Notes: generated by a model not told the origin, from the letters alone. A DNA stretch of 15,479 bases from Sandarakinorhabdus sp. (GCA_025458465.1 JALOSK010000020.1:1-15479); one strand, 5' to 3'. Shown: positions 7,208 through 15,155, numbered from the stretch's first letter. Program-made: numbers and translations.

Positions 7208-8644
7208 TCAATCCCCCCTGGCGAACGACGCCGCCAGCAGGTGCGCTGGCACCCGGAAGCGCCCGGCCACATCCTTCAGCTGTTCGCGTTCCGTGGTGAT
7301 TTCGGCGTGGTTGCCGGTCACCAGCACGGTGGCCGGCAGCAGCTGCGCGTTGTAGCGGGCGGCCGAGGATTCGGTGTAGCCGCCGGTGTCGAGGAAGGCG
7401 ACGAGATCGCCGCGCGTCAGGGCCGGCATCCGGCGGTGCTTGCCCAGTTCATCGGAATTGCACAGCGGCCCGACCAGATCGACCGTTTCGGTGGCTTCGG
7501 CCCTCGCATCGACCACCGGGACGGCGTGATAATACCAGTCCAGCACCGCCGCCCACGAAAGATGGTTGGTGGAAATGTCGAGATTCACCCACTTGCGGGT
7601 AGCGCCGGTCTTCACCGCGCCCACCCGGCCCACCGCCACGCCGGCCGGACCGGACAGCGCGCGGCCGGGCTCCAACCGCAGCTTGGGCAGCGGCAGATCC
7701 AGCCGGGCGGCCTCTTCCTTTATCGCGGCGCAGCACAGCCGGGCATAATCGTCCGCAGTCGGTGCGCTGGCATCATCGAGCTGGCTGTTGGGCCCGGTTC
7801 CATACCATTTGCCGAACGTCCAGCCGCCGCCGATGTCGATGCACGGCGGAATCCAGCCTGCGTGATCGCGCAGGTGGCCCGACCAGGTGATCATCTCGCG
7901 CGCCATGACGGCAAAATCGGCCGGATCATTCGACATGCGGGACAGGTGGAAATGGGTTTCCTTCAGCTGCACGCTGGGCATGGCCTGCGCACGGCGCACG
8001 ATCTCCACCGTCTGCTCGCGGGTCATGCCCCACTTGGTGGAATCGCTCTGCTGCTTGAGCGTGCCGGGGCCGTGCATGGCAACGCCCATGCGGCCGGTCA
8101 GCGGTTCCAGATCCAGCTTCAGTCGGATGCCGATATCGGCCACCACCCCAAGGCGCCGGGCGATGACGTCGATGCGGTCCAGTTCGTCCATCGCATCGAT
8201 GTTGACGCACAGGCCATTGGCGATGGCCATTTCCAGCTCGCTGTCCTGCTTGTTCGATCCGTTCAGAACCAGCGTGCGCGGATCGGTGCCGGCCAGCAGC
8301 GCCATGTACATTTCCTGCGCGCCGAAACAGTCGCCGCCGGCGCCCTCCTGGTTCATGATGTGGCGGATGGCCAGCCCGTTGTTGGACTTGTTGGCGAACA
8401 GGATTTCCACATCCGGATAATGTGCCCGGAAGGCATCGCGGAAGACGCGATAGGTGTGGCGCAGCTGGTTTTCCGAGATGATGTAGAGCGGCGTGCCGAA
8501 GCGTTCCGCCAGTTCGGCGACATCGCAGCCGTCAACCCACAGGTTGCCGTTCGGGCCGATGCCGATGAATTCGCCGAACTGCACGGCATAATCGACCGGG
8601 GCAAGCGTGGGGGCCTGCTGCCGGATCCTGCTGTGATGGGTCAT
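7208..8644 (-). CDS. PLP fold-III decarboxylase-like protein (diaminopimelate/ornithine decarboxylase superfamily)
   Basis: This 478-residue cytoplasmic enzyme has an alanine-racemase-like barrel followed by a C-terminal beta domain. The PLP lysine is Lys86 in FANKSNNG, where LysA-type enzymes have YAxKAN. HFH (231-233) corresponds to the histidine stacking on PLP, IGGGW (271-275) to the phosphate-binding Gly loop, and EPGRALSGPAG (325-335) to the family EPGR motif. Cys395, the presumed general acid from the second subunit, is kept, but the next residue is Asn396 where diaminopimelate decarboxylases have Glu (CE becomes CN). Tyr431-Asn432 matches the PLP-contacting Tyr near the C-terminus. 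The Asn change argues against true diaminopimelate decarboxylase; another L- or D-amino acid is more likely. The start is supported by AAGGAGA about 6 nt before the ATG. It lies 34 nt after the lyase gene in the operon. Family placement is firm, the reaction is not. Confidence 0.88.
   Translation of the reverse strand: MTHHSRIRQQAPTLAPVDYAVQFGEFIGIGPNGNLWVDGCDVAELAERFGTPLYIISENQLRHTYRVFRDAFRAHYPDVEILFANKSNNGLAIRHIMNQEGAGGDCFGAQEMYMALLAGTDPRTLVLNGSNKQDSELEMAIANGLCVNIDAMDELDRIDVIARRLGVVADIGIRLKLDLEPLTGRMGVAMHGPGTLKQQSDSTKWGMTREQTVEIVRRAQAMPSVQLKETHFHLSRMSNDPADFAVMAREMITWSGHLRDHAGWIPPCIDIGGGWTFGKWYGTGPNSQLDDASAPTADDYARLCCAAIKEEAARLDLPLPKLRLEPGRALSGPAGVAVGRVGAVKTGATRKWVNLDISTNHLSWAAVLDWYYHAVPVVDARAEATETVDLVGPLCNSDELGKHRRMPALTRGDLVAFLDTGGYTESSAARYNAQLLPATVLVTGNHAEITTEREQLKDVAGRFRVPAHLLAASFARGD
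7213..7218 (-). promoter_or_regulatory. Ribosome-binding site deciding the start of the atypical SDR
   Basis: GGGGGG on the minus strand lies inside the end of the upstream decarboxylase gene, 10 nt from the ATG at 7202. The TTG at 7211 would leave only about one base of spacing and is therefore rejected. Confidence 0.55.
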
Positions 8645-8678
8645 GGGCCGTCTCCTTGTTGATCGTGCGCAGCAATTG

Positions 8679-9584
8679 TCAAAGCAGGCCCAGGGCGGCG
8701 AGCCCGGCCTTCAGGCCATCAAGCGGCGGCCCGGCCAGCCGGCGCAGCGGCCGCCGGGGCGTGCCCCCACCGGGCATGCCCATCAGGTCCATGGCGGCCT
8801 TGGTGGCGGGATAGAGCGTGCGCCCGCCGCTGGTGAACAGATCGGTGAGCCGGCGGCCCGTGGCCTGCAGCGCGGCTGCCCCGGCAACATCACCGCGGCG
8901 CGGCGCGAAATAGAGATCGAGCCCGCCGGTGGGCCAGACATTGGGGAAGCAATCGATGGTGCCATCGGCGCCCAGCTGCACGGCCGGCACCCCGAACACC
9001 GACGATGGCCCGCAGAACACCCGCAGCCGTTCCTGCACCGCCAGATGGGTGGCGTGATAATTGTTCCAGTCGCCCGAACTTTCCTTGATGGCGACCACCG
9101 GATCCAGATCGGCCAGCCGCGCCGCCAGCGCCGGCGACAGCGCGTTCACCGCGTTGCCGGGGATGTTGTACAGCATGATCGGCAGCCCGACCTGGCCGGC
9201 AACATCGGCGAAGTGGGCGAAGATCTCGTCGTCGGACAGCTTGACGAAATAGGGCGGCAGGATCAGCGCGCCGTCGCAGCCGGTGGCTTCGGCGTGGCGC
9301 GTCAGGGCGACGGTTTCGTCCACCGTGATCGCACCGGTGCCGACAATCAGGGTGCCGCGCCCCGCCACCGTTTCGCGGGCCAGGGCATAGAGATGCTTGC
9401 GCTCCTCGTGGCTCAGGGCCCAGAATTCGCCCGTGCAGCCGCCCACCACCACCCCGGTGGCACCGGCGGCCAGCAACCGGTCGATATTGGCGGCAAAGCC
9501 AGCCTCGTCGATGCGGCCATCATCGTGGAAGGGCGTGGTGACCGCGGGCATCGGCCCCTGCCAGTTGACGCTGTTTCTGTCCAT
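8679..9584 (-). CDS. DapA-superfamily (class I aldolase-type) lyase or dehydratase
   Basis: This 301-residue TIM-barrel enzyme forms a Schiff base with 2-oxo acids. The lysine is Lys167 in AIKESSGD, and the catalytic Tyr139 is in YNIP (139-142). The carboxylate-binding loop reads GGCTGE (48-53) where dihydrodipicolinate synthase has GTTGE, so its first Thr is Cys50. After YNIP the sequence reads GNA, lacking the Arg that holds dihydrodipicolinate. It is therefore unlikely to be lysine-pathway DapA; candidates are aldolases or dehydratases of 2-keto-3-deoxy acids, or a pyrroline-hydroxycarboxylate deaminase as in hydroxyproline breakdown. The start is backed by GAGGAA 8-9 nt before the ATG. 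It sits 20 nt downstream of the ABC ATPase gene, which links it to use of the imported compound. Confidence 0.9.
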   Translation of the reverse strand: MDRNSVNWQGPMPAVTTPFHDDGRIDEAGFAANIDRLLAAGATGVVVGGCTGEFWALSHEERKHLYALARETVAGRGTLIVGTGAITVDETVALTRHAEATGCDGALILPPYFVKLSDDEIFAHFADVAGQVGLPIMLYNIPGNAVNALSPALAARLADLDPVVAIKESSGDWNNYHATHLAVQERLRVFCGPSSVFGVPAVQLGADGTIDCFPNVWPTGGLDLYFAPRRGDVAGAAALQATGRRLTDLFTSGGRTLYPATKAAMDLMGMPGGGTPRRPLRRLAGPPLDGLKAGLAALGLL

Positions 9585-9604
9585 TTGCTGCTTCCTCTGA
9601 AGGG

Positions 9605-10705
9605 TCAGGCGCTGCGCGGCGGCGTGGTGTCGGTGATGTCCAGCGCCAGCCGGTGGCCATCATCGGCGGCGAACAGGTGCAGGCGCGCCCGGTTCACATC
9701 GAAGGCCACCGTCTCGCCGGCGTGCAGCCGGGGGCCACCCGGAATCCGCGCGGTCAGCGCCAGATCGCCGGCCTCCAGCGCGACGATCGTCTCGTGGCCG
9801 GTCGGCTCGACAAGGCGCACCAGGGCCTGCCACGGGCCCTGGCCCACCACGATATCCTCCGGCCGGATGCCAACGGTCACGGCGCAGGGCGCCGCTGCCG
9901 CATGGCGGCCGGGCAGATCGATCATCATCGCGCCAATCTGCAACCGGGCGCCGCCACCATCGCGCAGCAAGGTGGCTTCGGCCAGTGCCATCGACGGGGT
10001 GCCGATGAAGCCGGCGACAAAGCGGTTGGCGGGGCGATCATAGATCTCGGCCGGCGGCGCGAACTGCTGCAGCACGCCATCCTTCATCACCGCGATCCGC
10101 GTCGACATCGTCATCGCCTCGAGCTGGTCGTGGGTGACATAGACCATCGTCTTGCCCAGCCGGCGATGCAGTTCGATCAGTTCGGCCCGCATGTGGGCGC
10201 GCAAGGCGGCATCAAGATTGGACAGCGGCTCGTCGAGCAGGAACACGCTTGGATCGCGCACCAGTGCCCGGCCCAGCGCCACGCGCTGTTGCTGCCCGCC
10301 CGAAAGCTGCCTGGGCTTGCGATCGAGCAGCGGTTCCAGCTGCAGCAACGCGGCCACCTCGGCCAGCCGTGTCGCCTGTTCGGGCTTGGGAACCCCGCGC
10401 TTGCGCAGCGGATAGCGGATGTTTTCCGCCACGGTCATGTGCGGGTAGAGCGCATAGGACTGAAACACCATCGCGATGTCCCGCTCGGCCGGCGGCAGGT
10501 TGGCGACATCGCGGCCGCCGATGCTGATGCGGCCGCCGCTGGGCTGTTCCAGGCCGGCCAGCATGCGCAGCGTGGTGCTTTTCCCGCAGCCGGACGGGCC
10601 GAGCAGCGACACGAACTCGCCGGATTCGATCACGAGGTCGAGCCCCGGGATCGTCACCGTGTCGCCGAACGCCTTGCGCACCTTGTCGAAAACCACCTGC
10701 ACCAT
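9605..10705 (-). CDS. CUT1-type ABC transporter ATPase (MalK/UgpC family)
   Basis: This 366-residue nucleotide-binding subunit drives import through the two adjacent permeases at the cytoplasmic face of the inner membrane. Walker A GPSGCGKST is at 36-44, the Q-loop Gln at 82, the ABC signature LSGGQQQR at 134-141, Walker B VFLLDEP at 154-160 and the switch His192. The C-terminal third (about 235-366) is the OB/TOBE regulatory region of MalK-like proteins and contains VGIRPEDI. All ATPase motifs are intact, and the length is normal for the family. The ATG follows the upstream permease stop by 3 nt, consistent with translational coupling. The MalK type points to a sugar, polyol, glycerophosphodiester or similar substrate rather than a simple amino acid, but specificity lies in the binding protein. 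Confidence 0.96.
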   Translation of the reverse strand: MVQVVFDKVRKAFGDTVTIPGLDLVIESGEFVSLLGPSGCGKSTTLRMLAGLEQPSGGRISIGGRDVANLPPAERDIAMVFQSYALYPHMTVAENIRYPLRKRGVPKPEQATRLAEVAALLQLEPLLDRKPRQLSGGQQQRVALGRALVRDPSVFLLDEPLSNLDAALRAHMRAELIELHRRLGKTMVYVTHDQLEAMTMSTRIAVMKDGVLQQFAPPAEIYDRPANRFVAGFIGTPSMALAEATLLRDGGGARLQIGAMMIDLPGRHAAAAPCAVTVGIRPEDIVVGQGPWQALVRLVEPTGHETIVALEAGDLALTARIPGGPRLHAGETVAFDVNRARLHLFAADDGHRLALDITDTTPPRSA

Positions 10706-10708
10706 GGC

Positions 10709-11542
10709 CTAGCCCTTCACGCCGCCGGCGCCGAAGCCGCTGGTGAGATATTTCTGGAAGAAGGCAAAGATGACGATGAGGGGTACGCTCATCATCACCG
10801 AGGCCGCCATCAGCAGCGACCATTCGATGTTGAACGCGGAAATCAGCATGGTCATCACGCCCGTCGTCAGTGGCCGCGCCTCGTCGGAATTCACCAGCAC
10901 CAGCGCATAGAGATACTCGTTCCACGCCAGGATGAAACTGAACAGCGCCGTGGAAATGATGCCGGGCAGCGCCTGCGGCAGCACGACATCGACAAAGGCG
11001 CCCATGCGGCTGGCGCCATCAACCATCGCGGCAGCTTCCAGATCCTCCGGAATGCCGGCCATGAAGCTGCGCAGCAGCCAGAGCGCATAGGGCAAGGCAA
11101 AGCTGGTATAGGCCGCGACCAGGCTGGCCAGCGTGTTGGCCAGGCCCAGTTTCACCAGCATCAGATACAGCGGCGAGATCAGCACCACCGACGGCAGCAG
11201 ATAGGTGAACAGCACCAGGCTGGCGAGCAGTTCGCGGCCGCGATAGGCAAAGCGCACCAGGCTGTAGGCACCCAGCACGGCCACCACGACCACCAGCAAG
11301 GTGGTGGACACCGCCACCACCAGCGAATTGCGGAAATATTGCAGGAACGCGGTTTCTTCCAGCACGCGGCGATAATGTTCGAAGGTGATGGCGTTCGGCA
11401 GGAAATCGGGCGGCGTGGTGAACAGCTCTGCCTGCGGCTTGACCGAGGTGAGCAGCATCCACAGCAGCGGGAACGCAATCAGCAGCACCAGCGGCCAGGT
11501 GACGAGGCTGGCGATGAGCGCGGGGCGTTGCCGGTTCGTCAT
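10709..11542 (-). CDS. ABC transporter permease, MalG type
   Basis: This 277-residue inner-membrane protein has about six hydrophobic helices, starting with residues 10-32. The cytoplasmic EAA loop (EAAAMVDGASRMGAF, from 169), with LPQALPG following, is the contact site for the ATPase and marks the binding-protein-dependent transport family. The ATG at 11542 overlaps the upstream permease stop as ATGA, a typical translational coupling junction, and a G-rich stretch precedes it. The frame stays open well upstream, but that part is out-of-frame shadow of the MalF-type gene. The C-terminus (LTSGFGAGGVKG) is typical of MalG-family subunits, where it contacts the ATPase dimer. Confidence 0.95.
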   Translation of the reverse strand: MTNRQRPALIASLVTWPLVLLIAFPLLWMLLTSVKPQAELFTTPPDFLPNAITFEHYRRVLEETAFLQYFRNSLVVAVSTTLLVVVVAVLGAYSLVRFAYRGRELLASLVLFTYLLPSVVLISPLYLMLVKLGLANTLASLVAAYTSFALPYALWLLRSFMAGIPEDLEAAAMVDGASRMGAFVDVVLPQALPGIISTALFSFILAWNEYLYALVLVNSDEARPLTTGVMTMLISAFNIEWSLLMAASVMMSVPLIVIFAFFQKYLTSGFGAGGVKG

Positions 11543-12441
11543 GCCACCCGCCCCCCGGCGCGCCGCAGATAGGCGAGCATGAACACCAGCATGACCAGCA
11601 TCATGGCCACCGCGTGGGCAGCGGCCAGGCCCATCTGGTTCAGCCCGAAGGCCTGTTGATAGACAATCAGCGGCAGGGTGCGGGTGCCGTTCACCGGGCC
11701 ACCGCCGGTCATCAGGTAGATAAGGTCGAACTCCTTGAAATCCCACACCGTGCGCAGCAGGATCACGATGGTGAGCACGTCGCGCAGCTGCGGCAGCGTG
11801 ATGTCGAAGAAGCGGCTGACAGGCCCGGCGCCGTCGATCCGGGCAGCCTCGTACAGCGCCTCCGGAATGGTCTGCAGACGGGCGAGGATGGCGATCACCA
11901 CGAACGGGAAGAATTTCCACGCACCCACCACGATGATGCTGAGCATGGCGTTGGGCATGGTGCCGAGCCAGCTGACCGGCGCATCGATGATGCCGGCGGC
12001 CATCAGCGCATGGTTCACCACGCCATAAAGATCGTTGAACAGCCAGCGCCACACCAGCACGGCCACCACGGTGGACAGGAAATAGGGAAACAGCACCAGG
12101 CTGCGCGCCAGCGAGCGGAACAGGATATTCTGGTGCAGCAGCAAGGCCATGGCGAGGCCGAACAGCACCTGCAGCGTGAGCGTTCCCACAGTCCACACCG
12201 CTGTTGTCGCCAGCGCAGACCAGAAGCCGCCGGAACCGAACACCGCGCGATAATTGGCGAGGCCCACCCAGTGGCCTTCCAGCGTGGGCGTGTAGAGCGA
12301 GAACAGCGACAGATAGATGGCCGACAACAACGGGTAGACGATGACTGCACCCAGCACCAATACGGTGGGCGCGATCAGCGCCAGCCCCAGCAGGGCATCG
12401 CGCCGTTCAAGCCGCGCGCCCGGCAGCGCCGCTTCAGCCAC
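11539..12441 (-). CDS. ABC transporter permease, MalF type
   Basis: This 300-residue inner-membrane protein has about six helices (first at about 16-38) and an EAA loop beginning at 198 (EAARIDGAG, then DITLPQL). It pairs with the MalG-type subunit to form the import channel. It starts with GTG at 12441, overlapping the last 8 nt of the binding-protein gene; GGGAG lies a few bases upstream. It lacks the long N-terminal extra domain of enterobacterial MalF, which is usual for CUT1 permeases elsewhere. It ends by overlapping the next gene by 4 nt. The family is certain, the substrate unknown. Confidence 0.94.
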   Translation of the reverse strand: MAEAALPGARLERRDALLGLALIAPTVLVLGAVIVYPLLSAIYLSLFSLYTPTLEGHWVGLANYRAVFGSGGFWSALATTAVWTVGTLTLQVLFGLAMALLLHQNILFRSLARSLVLFPYFLSTVVAVLVWRWLFNDLYGVVNHALMAAGIIDAPVSWLGTMPNAMLSIIVVGAWKFFPFVVIAILARLQTIPEALYEAARIDGAGPVSRFFDITLPQLRDVLTIVILLRTVWDFKEFDLIYLMTGGGPVNGTRTLPLIVYQQAFGLNQMGLAAAHAVAMMLVMLVFMLAYLRRAGGRVA

Positions 12442-13795
12442 GCATCAGCTCCCGCAGGCGGGCTGCGGTCGCCGCCACGGCCGGACGCGGCGCCTCCCCA
12501 TCGAGCACCACGCGCTGGACCAGTTCGGCAATGGTGTTGCTGGAGATGATCTCGCTGGCCTTCAGATTGGGCCGGTGCTTCGCCGTTTCCTGGCCCAGAT
12601 TGTGCCCGGCAGCGGCCGTTCGCGTCATCAGATCGATCTCGGCCGGATAGCGCGCGATCAGCGGGTTGGCGAGATAGGCCGGATCGGCGGCGATGGTCTG
12701 CAAGGTGGGCAGCACGTGGCCGGGCGCGGCGTGCAACTGATCGATGTACAGCGGCGGCGCGAACAGCGAGGCGGCAAAGGCCTTGGTTTCGGCCAGGTGC
12801 GGCGCGCCCTTCGGGATGAACAGGCAGGGAAAATCGTTGAAGGTCCATGCCGGGATCTCGCGCGACATGGTGGGATAGGTTGTGCAGCTGATGGCGCCGG
12901 CAATGCCCGGATTCTGGGCCGCGACATTGGCCAGCACGCGGCCGCCATAGATGCCGGTGGCGGTCGCGCCCGACACGAAGGCGGTCAGGCTTTCGCCCCA
13001 GCTGAAGTTCGAGGCGCCGGCCGGGCAATATTCCCGCATCGACTTGAAGAATTCCAGCGCATCATAGGTTGCCGGACTGTCGATGGCGACCTCCAGATCC
13101 GGGCTGAACACCTGGCCACCGGCGCGGTGGATGAAGCCGATGAAGATCAGCGAGGTCATGCCGTTCATGCCGTACGGCAGCGCCGCGCCATAGACGCCGC
13201 CACCCTGCATGCGCCGGCAGGCCTCGCGCAGTTCGTCCCACGTCGCCGGCGGCGCCGACAGCCCGGCCTTCTGCAGCAGATCCTTGCGATACCAGAACAT
13301 GTCGACCGCGGTGTTGCCGATGCCGACAGCGCACAGCGTTCCATCGCCGGTGCGATAGATGTCGTTGGCGCCGGGGAAGAAGCGCTGCTCGCCAATGGCC
13401 CGGGCCACGTCATCCACCGGTTCAAGCAGGCCGCGCGCATAATAATTCTGCGCCGTGAACGAAGGGAGGTGCGTCACCAGATTGGGCACCTGCTTGGCCG
13501 CGAAGGCCGCCGCCAGCTGTGCCGGATAGCCTTCATCGGAGGTCGGTTCGAACACAACGCGGACACCGGGATTGCCCGCTTCGAAGGCGGCGATCTGCGC
13601 CCGGTACATCTTCACCTGATCGGGCGCGGCCTGGGGCGACCACCAGCGCAGCGTGCGCCGCCCATCATCGCTGGCGCACCCCGCCGTCAGCCCGAGGCCG
13701 GCTGCCGCACCGGCACCGGCCAGCAGGCGCAACGCCGTGCGGCGCGTGGCGGGGGCATTCAGCGCCAACCGCCCTGGCTCAGCCCTGTCTGCCAA
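12434..13795 (-). CDS. ABC transporter substrate-binding lipoprotein (family 1 SBP)
   Basis: This 453-residue periplasmic binding protein delivers the substrate to the two permeases. The TTG at 13795 is chosen because AAGGGGG (13801-13807) lies 5 nt upstream and because the N-terminus then makes sense: twin Arg18-Arg19 in ATRRTALRLL, a hydrophobic run, and the lipobox LTAGC with Cys40. This suggests a Tat- or Sec-exported lipoprotein. The mature part has the SBP_bac_1 pattern: LRWWSP opening, a PGVRVVFEP strand, TWDELREAC helix, and late segments rich in aromatic residues (WYRKDLL, AWTFNDFPC) likely to line the pocket. The open frame continues upstream over the operator and the tail of the FAD gene, which shows the extension is not coding. 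It heads the eight-gene operon. Confidence 0.92.
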   Translation of the reverse strand: MADRAEPGRLALNAPATRRTALRLLAGAGAAAGLGLTAGCASDDGRRTLRWWSPQAAPDQVKMYRAQIAAFEAGNPGVRVVFEPTSDEGYPAQLAAAFAAKQVPNLVTHLPSFTAQNYYARGLLEPVDDVARAIGEQRFFPGANDIYRTGDGTLCAVGIGNTAVDMFWYRKDLLQKAGLSAPPATWDELREACRRMQGGGVYGAALPYGMNGMTSLIFIGFIHRAGGQVFSPDLEVAIDSPATYDALEFFKSMREYCPAGASNFSWGESLTAFVSGATATGIYGGRVLANVAAQNPGIAGAISCTTYPTMSREIPAWTFNDFPCLFIPKGAPHLAETKAFAASLFAPPLYIDQLHAAPGHVLPTLQTIAADPAYLANPLIARYPAEIDLMTRTAAAGHNLGQETAKHRPNLKASEIISSNTIAELVQRVVLDGEAPRPAVAATAARLRELMRG

Positions 13796-13800
13796 TCCAA

Positions 13801-13807
13801 CCCCCTT
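13801..13807 (-). promoter_or_regulatory. Ribosome-binding site supporting a TTG start for the binding protein
   Basis: AAGGGGG on the minus strand, 5 nt before the TTG at 13795. No in-frame ATG or GTG nearby gives a better signal peptide. Confidence 0.6.
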
Positions 13808-13925
13808 GATGTTGTGCGCATGGCGCCCGCGGAATTTCCCGCCGAACTGCAAGGCAGCGACGAACCGGGCACGCAACACTTCGGAAGCAACCACGCGGAA
13901 AAAAGACTCGCGATTTCGAAACACT

Positions 13926-13942
13926 TGTTCGCCATGCGAACA
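13926..13942 (-). promoter_or_regulatory. Perfect operator-like palindrome C upstream of the transporter operon
   Basis: TGTTCGC-CAT-GCGAACA: 7-bp perfect arms around a 3-bp centre, ending 130 nt before the TTG start of the binding-protein gene. The same CAT centre occurs in palindrome A before the receptor gene. This is the best copy of a motif found three times in the window, only outside genes. Confidence 0.68.
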
Positions 13943-13977
13943 ACCGCCACACGCAAGGCCAGCCGCAGCCGGCCCCT

Positions 13978-14060
13978 TCAGCCGAACCGCGCCGGCGAAA
14001 AGAGGCTGATATCCTCGCCCGGGGCCCGGCCCAGCATCACGTCGGCCGGGCCGACAATGG
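13978..14060 (-). pseudogene. Out-of-frame 3' remnant of the FAD oxidoreductase gene
   Basis: Reading the minus strand from about 14058 in the shifted frame gives 26 residues ending GRAPGEDISLFSPARFG, then a TGA at 13980-13978. This is the usual C-terminal end of DAO-family dehydrogenases (adLilGraP...lsxFsPxRF). It is missing from the annotated reading frame because of an apparent 1-bp loss near 14059-14060. Confidence 0.8.
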
Positions 14061-15155
14061 CCCAAGCGTATAGCCGGCGTCGCCGGGAATGGCGACAAAA
14101 AGGCCAGGCACCGACGGCATTTCGCCCAGCACCCCCATCCCGTCCACCGACGTGTTGTTGCCCGCCCAGGTGCGGATGATGCGCAGATCCCCCAGGCGCG
14201 GCACGATATGCTGGGCCAGCGTGGCGTTGGCGATCAGGCTGGGCAGTTCGACCTCTGGTGGCCCGTCCGCTGTCGCCGGCCGGGCAGGCCAGCCGCCGCC
14301 GATGACGATCTGGCCGGTGCCCAGTTGCTTGAGCGTGATCATCCGGTCTGCGTGCTGGACAAGGTGACCGATCAACGGCGCCGTGGCCTCGGTGATGTTC
14401 ATGTGCAGAGGCTCGGCAACGGCCGGCACCGCCACGCTGCCCGCAATCGCTTCGGTCAGCCGCCGTGTGCCGGCCGCCGCCGCCAGCACCACCCGACCGG
14501 CTCTCACCAGCCCGTGCGATGTGGTGACATCAAAACCCGTGCCGGCGCGCGCCAGGCACTCGACCGTCACGGCTTCGCCCAGCACGACGCCGCGCGCCTG
14601 CAGCCAGCGCCGGATCGCGGCATTGCAGAGCAGCGGGTTGAGCTTGCCTTCGTTGGCGCACAATTCGGCACCAACGATCGCCGGGCCGAAATAGGGCGCG
14701 ATGGCATCCAGCGCACGACGATCCAGGATGGTGACATCAAGGCCCAGCCGCCGTTCACGTTCGGCCTTCAACGCCAGGAAATCCAGCTGCTCCCGGCTTT
14801 CGGCCACCATCAGCCCGCCGGTCATCTTCAGGTCGAAATCTTCATTCAGGCTGCGGCCCAGTTCCTGCCAGAAGGCCACGGCCTTGGGATAAAGCGGCAG
14901 CTGGCGTTCCATGTTGGGCACATGTTCGGGATAAAGCTGCATGAAGCGGCTCTGCATCTGCACGTGCAGGCTGCCGGCGTTCGATGTGGTGCCGCCGCCA
15001 CGCCCTTCATCCAGCAGCAGCACGTCGCAACCTTCGTCGGCCAGGAAGCCGGCGACGCACGAGCCCACGATGCCGCCGCCCACGACGAGCGTGCCGATCT
15101 CTGCGGGCAGCGCCGTTGCTGCGGGAACGGCAGGCGACGTCACTTGTCCGTCCAT
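14037..15155 (-). CDS. DAO-family FAD-dependent oxidoreductase, beta subunit type, frameshifted near its 3' end
   Basis: The frame as it stands encodes 372 residues. The dinucleotide fold GGGIVG (26-31), the acidic LLLDEG (about 46-51) for FAD ribose, and GTTSNAGSLH (55-64) are typical of glycine/D-amino-acid oxidase relatives, especially beta subunits of octopine/nopaline oxidases and D-hydroxyproline dehydrogenases. Such subunits oxidise a C-N bond and pass electrons through a partner to the respiratory chain. GYTLGP near residue 361 is the conserved FAD-contacting end, but there the frame shifts and stops after SARPT. Restoring one base gives an uninterrupted product of 392 residues with a normal C-terminus. 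Losing that last helix may or may not abolish function. The ATG at 15155 overlaps the upstream alpha-subunit gene by 16 nt, so the two are coupled. The substrate is unknown. Confidence 0.88.
   Translation of the reverse strand: MDGQVTSPAVPAATALPAEIGTLVVGGGIVGSCVAGFLADEGCDVLLLDEGRGGGTTSNAGSLHVQMQSRFMQLYPEHVPNMERQLPLYPKAVAFWQELGRSLNEDFDLKMTGGLMVAESREQLDFLALKAERERRLGLDVTILDRRALDAIAPYFGPAIVGAELCANEGKLNPLLCNAAIRRWLQARGVVLGEAVTVECLARAGTGFDVTTSHGLVRAGRVVLAAAAGTRRLTEAIAGSVAVPAVAEPLHMNITEATAPLIGHLVQHADRMITLKQLGTGQIVIGGGWPARPATADGPPEVELPSLIANATLAQHIVPRLGDLRIIRTWAGNNTSVDGMGVLGEMPSVPGLFVAIPGDAGYTLGPLSARPT

Larger units (their letters stand above)
13796..13977. other. 182-bp intergenic promoter region of the transporter operon
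   Basis: This gap separates the frameshifted FAD gene from the transporter operon. It contains the perfect 17-bp palindrome C, a short T-run and the ribosome-binding site of the binding-protein gene. I could not identify a convincing -35/-10 pair. Confidence 0.5.

Noticed and set aside
8679..9584. Calling the lyase dapA and the decarboxylase lysA as a lysine biosynthesis pair
   Set aside because: Both lack key substrate-binding residues of those enzymes and are co-transcribed with a transporter and dehydrogenases.
9653..11572. 639-codon open frame on the plus strand opposite the ABC ATPase and permease genes
   Set aside because: It is antisense to well-recognised ABC genes, rich in His/Arg/Gln with no domain pattern, and typical of shadow frames in GC-rich DNA.
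13796..14098. N-terminal extension of the binding-protein frame up to a TTG at 14098
   Set aside because: It would place about 100 residues before the lipoprotein signal and overlap the operator and the tail of the FAD gene.
12341..14179. 612-codon open frame on the plus strand opposite the binding-protein gene
   Set aside because: It has low-complexity Arg/Gly composition, runs through the operator region, and shows no family motif; the minus-strand binding protein explains the sequence.
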